From DAOTZU01 sp034433995 (lineage in GTDB: Bacteria > Chloroflexota > Anaerolineae > UBA1429), in contig DAOTZU010000099.1 in NCBI GenBank assembly GCA_034433995.1, positions 1 through 10,356 of the forward strand: a stretch of DNA of 10,356 nt, in the 5' to 3' direction. Both the position numbers and the translations under genes were made by a program. The notes below the pieces were generated by a model. The model had not been told where the DNA came from and ran no database searches. It worked only from the letters and a program-made list of their open reading frames with translations. Numbering within the stretch: the stretch's first letter is position 1; every line of letters begins with the position of its first letter. Below, one piece after another: positions 5,507 through 10,356 of this stretch.

Positions 5507-5862
5507 CTAGGCCTGCACCCACACCTCCCCTTGCTCCACTTTGACGGGAAAGGTGGTCAGATTTTGGGGCTTGCTGATGGCCCGGGCCATGCCTTTGATG
5601 ATCCCCGGCAGGGAGTCGATCCAGAGGAGGTTCTGGCCGGTGGTGATATCGAACTGGGAGCCGTGTCCGGGACACAGGTGATCACCTTCCCCTGGAGCGT
5701 GCCCCGCGCCAAGCGCACCCGAAGATGCGGACAACGCCCCTGCACGGCCCAGAACCGGCCCCCCACCCGCGCCACGACCACCGGTTGGTCGGCCACCTCC
5801 ACCTCGCGCATGGTCCCCTCGGCCCAGGCTGCCTCCGCGCCCACACTGTGCCAACCCGTCAT
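5507..5862 (-). pseudogene. Rieske-type [2Fe-2S] ferredoxin gene with a 2-bp frameshift
   Basis: A small Rieske ferredoxin, a soluble electron carrier often paired with oxygenases or reductases, interrupted by a frameshift. Reading from the ATG at 5862 (strong AAGGAGGT site, 6-nt spacer) gives residues 1-63, including the first cluster motif CPHL (Cys44, His46) and the second cluster cysteine (Cys63 in KVITC). The next residues then go out of frame. The rest, PGHGSQFDITTG... to WVQA at 5507, sits in another frame. Removing one GT from the GTGT at 5675-5672 restores a 117-residue protein with both cluster motifs, CPH and CPGHG. All ligands survive on both sides and no other damage is visible, so this is either a recent loss or a sequencing or assembly error. 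As written, the product would lack the second histidine ligand and could not bind the cluster normally. No oxygenase partner is nearby. Confidence 0.85.
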
Positions 5863-5909
5863 CGCTGCACCTCCTTCGCTTAGAACTGAAGAACGCGCCT
5901 TTGGAAGAG

Positions 5910-5938
5910 ATTATAATCTACCGAGCCTGCCATGACAA
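5910..5938 (-). promoter_or_regulatory. Sigma70-type promoter for the Rieske gene
   Basis: On the minus strand, TTGTCA (5938-5933, 5 of 6), a 17-bp spacer and perfect TATAAT (5915-5910). Expected start near 5903. Retention of a strong promoter and ribosome site argues that the frameshift downstream is recent or artefactual. Confidence 0.75.
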
Positions 5939-6017
5939 GGGATCTATGCGCTCCTGGGAGACAGCAAAACACCCAGGCCCGATGGGGCCTTTGAGACCTG
6001 CCGGCCCGCCGAGGATC

Positions 6018-6046
6018 TTGACAGCATCCCCATGGCCGCCTAGACT
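6018..6046 (+). promoter_or_regulatory. Candidate sigma70 promoter for the glycosyltransferase
   Basis: Perfect TTGACA (6018-6023), a 17-bp spacer and TAGACT (6041-6046, 4 of 6). Expected start near 6053, a leader of about 27 nt. The 217-bp gap 5863-6079 therefore holds divergent promoters. It also contains a short dyad AGGCCC-GATG-GGGCCT (5975-5990) of unknown role. Confidence 0.55.
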
Positions 6047-6079
6047 TGGCCCCACCGCATCTACCAAGGACCATTGCCC

Positions 6080-8875
6080 ATGAAGCGCATCTTGCCCTCT
6101 CAATCTGCTGCCCAACCCGCCCGGTTGCGCCGAGAGCTCCTCGCCCTTGGCGCCATCACGTTGGTGGGCGCATTCCTGCGCCTCTACCGCCTGGATAGCT
6201 TCCCGCCGGGGCTGCATTTTGACGAGGCGGTCTATGGTCTACAGGGGGAATACATCTACCAAGGTCACTTCCCCGTCTTTTTTCAGGCCTACACCGGCCG
6301 CGAGCCGTTCTACATGTACCTGGTGGCCCTGGTTTACCTCTTTACCGGGCCCAACACCCTGGGCCTGCGCCTCACCTCGGCGCTGATCGGCATCTTGACC
6401 ATCCCCGCGGCATACCTGGCCCTGCGGGAACTATGCGATCGTCGGGTGGCCTTGATCGGGGCGCTCCTCACCGCCATCTCGTATTGGCATTTCAACGTCA
6501 CCCGCACCGGCTTTTGCTGGACGTTGATGCCCCTGGTGGAGAGCCTGGCCATCTACCTCCTCTGGCGCGGCTACAGGCGCGGGGAATTGTGGAGCATGGC
6601 CTTGGGCGGCGCGGCCACGGCCAGCGCCCTCTATATCTATCTCGCGGCCAGGTTCTTCCCGCCCATGGTGGTTTTGGGCGTGCTATACCTCCTGCTCGTT
6701 GACCGGAAAAGGCTCTGGTCTCGCCGGCACGGGCTCGTGTTGGCCTGCGTGGTGGCCTTGGTCGTCTTTGCCCCGTTGGGTTGGCATTATCTGCGCCACC
6801 CCCACGATTTCTGGGAGCGCGCCGACCAGGTGTTGGCCTGGAAACAGGGCAGCGACGGTCTGCGCCGCCTGGCGGATAATGTGTGGCACATTCTGCCCAC
6901 TTTTCTCCCCCGTTTGAGCACCCAGGGCCGTTACAGCCTGCAAGGACGGCCAGCCTTCGACCCGCTCATCGGCCCCTTTTTCCTCTTGGGCCTGGGGCTG
7001 GCCCTCTGGCGCTGGAGGCGGCCGGAGAACGGCCTCCTCGTCCTCTGGTGGTTGGTGATGGCCCTGCCTCCCGTCTTTACCGTGGAGCCCTACCCCGTAA
7101 GCCAGCGCATCTTTGGCGTCATCCCGGCCATCTATGGCCTCGCCGCCCTGGGCCTGGCAGAGGTCTACCGTTGGCTGGGCGTGCGGCCCAAAGGGAAGGC
7201 GGTGGGCGCGGCGCTCTTGGGCGCGCTCCTCTTGGCCGAAGGCGTGTGGAGCGGGAGCTACTATTTCACCATCTGGGCACCCGCCAAGAGCACATATTAC
7301 CATTTCCACAGCGATGTGGTGGCGGCGAGCCAGGTGGCCCAGCAATCTTTGGCTGCCGGGCGAAGGGTGGTGTTCGCCTCCGAGCATCACCACCACCCCT
7401 CGGCCGTGTTCACCGCGCCCGCGACGGTGCAGGCGAAATGGGTGCAAGGCAGGCGAACGGTGGTTTTGCCCGCCTGGGATGGCCGCGAGATAGATTATAT
7501 CGTGCCCATCTACGATGCCAAACCCATCGGGCCGGCGGTAGAGATCTTGCAGGCCCTCAGTTGCGCCAAGGAGGAGCGGAGCGGCACCATCGGGGATCCG
7601 GTGGTGGAGATTTACCACCTGTGCCAACCGCCCGCGGTGCAGCGGCCCGCCATCCCCCGCGCCCTCCTGGGCGATGAGGTCATCCTCTGGCAGGTGGACG
7701 TGCCCGCCAGCGCCCGGCGCGACGAACCATTGCGGGTGGCGCTGCGGTGGCAGGTGCGGGCCAAAACCGACGCCCCGCGCTCCTTCGCCGTACATGTGGT
7801 GGATGCGCAGGGCGTCCTTTGGGCGCAAGTGGATGAGCTGGGCTTCATCCCCAGCGAATGGGAACCGGGGGATGAGGTCTGGCAATGGCTGGACGTGCCC
7901 CTGCCCGCGGCGATCCCGCCCGGCGCGTACGAGGTGCGGCTGCTCTTCGCCGGCGAGAACGCGACGCCGCTCCTGGTGCGCGGGGCCGATGGGGCGCCCA
8001 TGGGCATCTATCTCCAGGCCGGGCAGACCCGCCTGACGTCCGAGGGCCGTGCCCTCGCCCCGGTGATGGCGGCCGGACCGCAATTTTCGCCGCTGCGCCT
8101 TGCTCTGTGGCAGCCGGTGGAGGCCAAGCGAAGACCGGGGGAAAAGCTCTTGGTGGCCGTGACCTGGCAAAAGGCGGCCGAGGCTGATGCATCCCTGGAG
8201 GCGGAGCTCTCTTTGCAGGCGGCCGATGGGACGGTGGCGGCCCGCTGGCGCTACCCCCTGGCCGGCGAATATCCTGTCATGGATTGGCAGGTGGGTGAGC
8301 TGGTGGAGCAGCGCTACCTCCTGGCCCTGCCGGCCGAACTCGCGCCCGGCGATTACTCTCTCCTCCTCGGCCTCGCCGGCCGGAGCGAGCGCTGGCGTTT
8401 GGGCGCGGTGCGCGTGGCCGGCCTGTCCCGCCTGATGACGCCGCCTCCCATGCAACACGCCTGGCCCACCCCTGCCACCCTGGGGACGTCCATCCAGCTT
8501 TTGGGCTACGATCTGGACCCCACCGCCTGGCAGGGCACCGTGCCCCCGCCTCTCACCCTCTATTGGCGCGCCGGCGCGCCGGTGGAGGGGGATTACACCG
8601 TCTTTGTCCATCTGCTGAACGAACGGGGCGAGATCGTCAGCCAACAAGACGTGCCCCCCGCCGAGGGCCAGCGCCCCACCAGCGGCTGGCTGCCGGAGGA
8701 GGTGATCGTCGATCGTCACCTTTTGCCACCGCTGAAGGAACGCGCACCGGGGGAATACACCTTTGCCGTGGGCCTGTACGATCCGCACACCATGGCCCGG
8801 CTGGAACTGCGCGGCCCCGACGGTACGCGGCTGCCCGATGACCGTCTGCTCTTGGGGGAGCTGGTGGTGGAGTGA
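6080..8875 (+). CDS. GT39/ArnT-type polytopic glycosyltransferase with a long beta-rich C-terminal region
   Basis: A 931-residue integral membrane protein. The first ~390 residues are a GT-C-fold glycosyltransferase (PMT_2/ArnT-like): about 12 hydrophobic segments, roughly at 19-37, 76-90, 95-115, 122-138, 148-163, 172-207 (two), 217-235, 296-311, 317-334, 345-362 and 375-391. The first extracytoplasmic loop carries the catalytic Asp-Glu pair of the fold (Asp48-Glu49 in HFDEAVYG), and TGREPFYMY (72-80) is a typical second element. Such enzymes move a sugar from a polyprenyl-phosphate donor to a protein or lipid outside the membrane. The remaining ~540 residues are hydrophilic, predicted extracytoplasmic. 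They appear to contain three related beta-rich units starting near 530, 671 and 804, each ending in a PG-x-Y-x-(L/F) strand. The ATG at 6080 has AAGGA 9 nt upstream and is preferred to TTG at 6074. Donor and acceptor are unknown. Confidence 0.88.
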   Translation: MKRILPSQSAAQPARLRRELLALGAITLVGAFLRLYRLDSFPPGLHFDEAVYGLQGEYIYQGHFPVFFQAYTGREPFYMYLVALVYLFTGPNTLGLRLTSALIGILTIPAAYLALRELCDRRVALIGALLTAISYWHFNVTRTGFCWTLMPLVESLAIYLLWRGYRRGELWSMALGGAATASALYIYLAARFFPPMVVLGVLYLLLVDRKRLWSRRHGLVLACVVALVVFAPLGWHYLRHPHDFWERADQVLAWKQGSDGLRRLADNVWHILPTFLPRLSTQGRYSLQGRPAFDPLIGPFFLLGLGLALWRWRRPENGLLVLWWLVMALPPVFTVEPYPVSQRIFGVIPAIYGLAALGLAEVYRWLGVRPKGKAVGAALLGALLLAEGVWSGSYYFTIWAPAKSTYYHFHSDVVAASQVAQQSLAAGRRVVFASEHHHHPSAVFTAPATVQAKWVQGRRTVVLPAWDGREIDYIVPIYDAKPIGPAVEILQALSCAKEERSGTIGDPVVEIYHLCQPPAVQRPAIPRALLGDEVILWQVDVPASARRDEPLRVALRWQVRAKTDAPRSFAVHVVDAQGVLWAQVDELGFIPSEWEPGDEVWQWLDVPLPAAIPPGAYEVRLLFAGENATPLLVRGADGAPMGIYLQAGQTRLTSEGRALAPVMAAGPQFSPLRLALWQPVEAKRRPGEKLLVAVTWQKAAEADASLEAELSLQAADGTVAARWRYPLAGEYPVMDWQVGELVEQRYLLALPAELAPGDYSLLLGLAGRSERWRLGAVRVAGLSRLMTPPPMQHAWPTPATLGTSIQLLGYDLDPTAWQGTVPPPLTLYWRAGAPVEGDYTVFVHLLNERGEIVSQQDVPPAEGQRPTSGWLPEEVIVDRHLLPPLKERAPGEYTFAVGLYDPHTMARLELRGPDGTRLPDDRLLLGELVVE

Positions 8876-8931
8876 ATCGAGGAGACAAAAAACGGCAACG
8901 CCATCTCGCGCGACCGAAGGCGCTTTCTGTG

Positions 8932-9009
8932 GAGGGTATCGAGAAATACCCCCGTCGGATGGAATCCGATGGCGGGCAAGGCCTCTACATACCTTTTTTC
9001 AACACCCTC
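8932..9009 (-). mobile_element. MITE-like non-autonomous element, short copy (B), with 8-bp target duplication
   Basis: A 78-bp element in opposite orientation to the copy at 1728-1867. Read on the minus strand it begins GAGGGTGTTGAAAAAAGG and ends in the complement of GAGGGTATCGAGAAAT. It is flanked by a perfect 8-bp direct repeat TTTCTGTG at 8924-8931 and 9010-9017. It has one hairpin (stem 8952-8960 with 8964-8972, one G-T pair, 3-nt loop). Aligned by eye to the long copy with 62 bp removed, 67 of 78 positions match. It has no coding capacity. It occupies much of the 290-bp gap between the glycosyltransferase and fmt. I see no clear terminator for the glycosyltransferase in 8876-8931. Confidence 0.85.
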
Positions 9010-9022
9010 TTTCTGTGTGGAT

Positions 9023-9051
9023 TTGACAGCCGGTCAAAAAGGCGGTAACGT
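9023..9051 (+). promoter_or_regulatory. Possible promoter for fmt
   Basis: Perfect TTGACA (9023-9028), a 17-bp spacer and TAACGT (9046-9051), which keeps only the most conserved -10 bases (TA....T). The dyad TTTGAC-AGCCG-GTCAAA (9022-9038) overlaps the -35 and could be an operator. The leader would be about 108 nt. The -35 begins 13 bp from the end of the mobile element. Confidence 0.35.
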
Positions 9052-9165
9052 CAAACCCGAGGTGGACGCCCTTCACACGTTCACCTCGCACATTGCAACA
9101 ACCCTGCAAGTTTCTCGCGACCCACTTCAGGCTGTGAAAAAGGCATCGCCCACCGGAGGAAGGGG

Positions 9166-10101
9166 ATGGCGCGGATCATCTTTTTGGGCACGCCCGAATT
9201 CGCTGTGCCAATTCTAGAAGCCCTGCTGGGCCAACACCAAGTGGTGGCGGTGGTGACCCAACCGGACCGCCCCGCCGGCCGAGGGCGGACCCACGTGGCA
9301 GCCTCGCCCGTCAAACGGGTGGCCGAGGCCCACGGCGTCCCGGTGTGGCAGCCGGAAAATCTGCGCCGCGATCGGGCCGTGGTGGAGGCCATGCGCCGCG
9401 CTGCGCCGGAGCTGATGGTCCTCGCCGCCTTTGGCCAGATCCTGCGCCCCGATGTCCTGAGCATCCCGCCCCACGGCTGCATCGGCGTCCATGCCTCTCT
9501 TTTGCCCCGCTGGCGAGGCCCGGCGCCCATCGCCGCTGCCATCCTCCACGGCGACGCCGAGACGGGCATCTCCCTCATGTTGACCGATGCCGGCATGGAT
9601 ACCGGTCCCATCCTGGCCCAGGAGCGGTTGGCCATCGCGACCAACGAGACCACCGTCACCCTCACCGCCCGGCTGGCCCACCTGGGGGCCGATTTATTGC
9701 TGCGCACCATTCCCCCTTGGCTGGCCGGCGAGATCGCCCCACAACCCCAAGACGAAACCCGGGCCACTTACGCCCCGCCTTTGACCAAGGAGGACGGCCT
9801 GTTGAATTGGCGTGAACCCGCCCTGCAGCTCGACCGGCGCATCCGTGCCTTGACGCCCTGGCCAGGAACCTATACCTTCCATCAGGACGTACTATTGCGC
9901 GTGTTGCACGCCCGCCCCATCCCTGCTTGGGCCGGGACGGAGGCCCCGGGCACGGTGGTGGAGACGGAGGAAGGGATCGGCGTCGTCACGGGAAGCGGCT
10001 TGTTGCTTTTGGAGGAAGTGCAGCTGGCCGGGAAAAAGGCACTGGATGCCCGTGCCTTCGCCCGCGGGCAACGGGCCTTTGTGGGGAGCGTCCTGGGCTA
10101 G
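9166..10101 (+). CDS. fmt: Methionyl-tRNA formyltransferase
   Basis: A 311-residue cytoplasmic enzyme that formylates Met-tRNAfMet from 10-formyltetrahydrofolate for translation initiation. The N-terminal formyltransferase domain opens with FLGTPEFAVP (6-15) and carries the tRNA-contacting loop TQPDRPAGRGR (31-41), the active-site segment VHASLLPRWRG (108-118) with catalytic His109, and the signature around DAGMDTG with catalytic Asp145. The C-terminal OB-like domain (about 205-311) includes the usual RIRALTPWPGTY. Length is normal. One oddity: the family's conserved Asn in the Asn-x-His active-site motif is Gly107 here (GCIGVHA, codon GGC). Start: ATG at 9166 with GGAGG at 9155-9159 and a 6-nt spacer. 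The usual partner peptide deformylase (def) is not next to it in the window; a 290-bp gap separates it from the glycosyltransferase and a repeat array follows. Confidence 0.95.
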   Translation: MARIIFLGTPEFAVPILEALLGQHQVVAVVTQPDRPAGRGRTHVAASPVKRVAEAHGVPVWQPENLRRDRAVVEAMRRAAPELMVLAAFGQILRPDVLSIPPHGCIGVHASLLPRWRGPAPIAAAILHGDAETGISLMLTDAGMDTGPILAQERLAIATNETTVTLTARLAHLGADLLLRTIPPWLAGEIAPQPQDETRATYAPPLTKEDGLLNWREPALQLDRRIRALTPWPGTYTFHQDVLLRVLHARPIPAWAGTEAPGTVVETEEGIGVVTGSGLLLLEEVQLAGKKALDARAFARGQRAFVGSVLG

Positions 10102-10142
10102 ACATGCTGCCTGGGGATGCTCAGCCCTCACCTCTCCCCTTT

Positions 10143-10356
10143 CCCTCCTCTCCCCTTGGGGGAGAGGCCGGGTGAGGGGGGGAAAACAGGGCGCGACAAC
10201 CGCCCCTCACCCCACCCCTCTCCCGGCGGGAGAGGGCCTGCCCTCCTCTCCCCTTGGGGGAGAGGCCGGGTGAGGGGGGGAAAACAGGGCGCGACAACCA
10301 CCCCTCACCCCACCCCTCTCCCGGCGGGAGAGGGCCTGCCCTCCTCTCCCCTTGGG
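10143..10356. repeat. Tandem array of a 98-bp double-hairpin unit (cut by the window edge)
   Basis: Units start at 10143, 10241 and 10339. The first two complete units differ at one visible position (G at 10202, A at 10300), and the third is cut at the window end. Each unit has two perfect 9-bp stems with 3-nt loops: CCTCTCCCC/GGGGAGAGG (10147-10167 in unit 1) and CCCTCTCCC/GGGAGAGGG (10216-10236). A further dyad, GTGAGGGG (10172-10179) with CCCCTCAC (10203-10210), lets the unit fold as one long structure. The stretch just before (from about 10121) looks like a decayed piece of the same sequence. The array starts about 40 bp after the fmt stop. It resembles REP/BIME-type extragenic palindromic repeats and may act on mRNA 3' ends. 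Confidence 0.9.

Noticed and set aside
5507..5862. Programmed ribosomal frameshift in the Rieske gene
   Set aside because: No slippery heptamer or stimulatory structure is visible at the GTGT site, and programmed shifting is not known in this family; mutation or sequence error is simpler.
6683..8788. Long open frame on the minus strand opposite the glycosyltransferase (701 codons)
   Set aside because: It is antisense to a clearly conserved membrane protein, has a biased His/Gly/Arg/Gln composition with no domain, and open antisense frames are expected in high-GC DNA.
2002..8875. A mannosylation pathway linking manA to the glycosyltransferase
   Set aside because: The genes are about 3 kb apart with unrelated genes and opposite-strand units between them, and the sugar used by the glycosyltransferase cannot be read from sequence.
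10143..10356. CRISPR array
   Set aside because: The period is 98 bp and whole units, including the would-be spacers, are nearly identical; there are no cas genes. It is a tandem hairpin repeat.

Overview
The window is high-GC bacterial DNA carrying about nine protein-coding genes on both strands. Most sit in short transcription units, each with a recognisable sigma70-type promoter. The gene set suggests a member of the Chloroflexota, perhaps Anaerolineae-like: a very large GT39/ArnT-type glycosyltransferase with a long beta-rich tail, a compact Hsp20, an ECF sigma factor with a zinc-finger anti-sigma factor, and many short palindromic G+C-rich repeats. This assignment is inference from gene content and style. 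No rRNA or other taxonomic marker is present.

Left part (1-2001). A minus-strand operon encodes an ECF sigma factor and its anti-sigma factor. They overlap by 23 bp, and the anti-sigma gene runs off the left edge. Upstream lies a YfcE-like metallophosphoesterase on the same strand. The 439-bp gap to the next gene holds a 140-bp non-coding mobile element with terminal inverted repeats and a perfect 8-bp target duplication. It also holds divergent promoters for the phosphoesterase and manA.

Middle part (2002-5862). Class I mannose-6-phosphate isomerase (plus strand) converges on a minus-strand pair: a zinc-dependent medium-chain dehydrogenase and a small three-helix membrane protein. Behind them, on the same strand, come a DUF486 small membrane protein, an Hsp20 chaperone with a textbook terminator, and a Rieske ferredoxin broken by a 2-bp frameshift.

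Right part (5863-10356). A 931-residue membrane glycosyltransferase and methionyl-tRNA formyltransferase (fmt) lie on the plus strand. Between them sits a second, 78-bp copy of the mobile element in opposite orientation, again with a perfect 8-bp target duplication. After fmt the window ends in a tandem array of a 98-bp unit made of two perfect hairpins.

The genes are mostly housekeeping, envelope and stress functions and do not form one pathway. ManA could feed mannose donors to the glycosyltransferase, but this is speculative. I see no defence, CRISPR or phage system. The most noteworthy signal is the pair of MITE-like elements: two sizes related by one exact 62-bp deletion, and the same end placed the same distance upstream of a -35 box.
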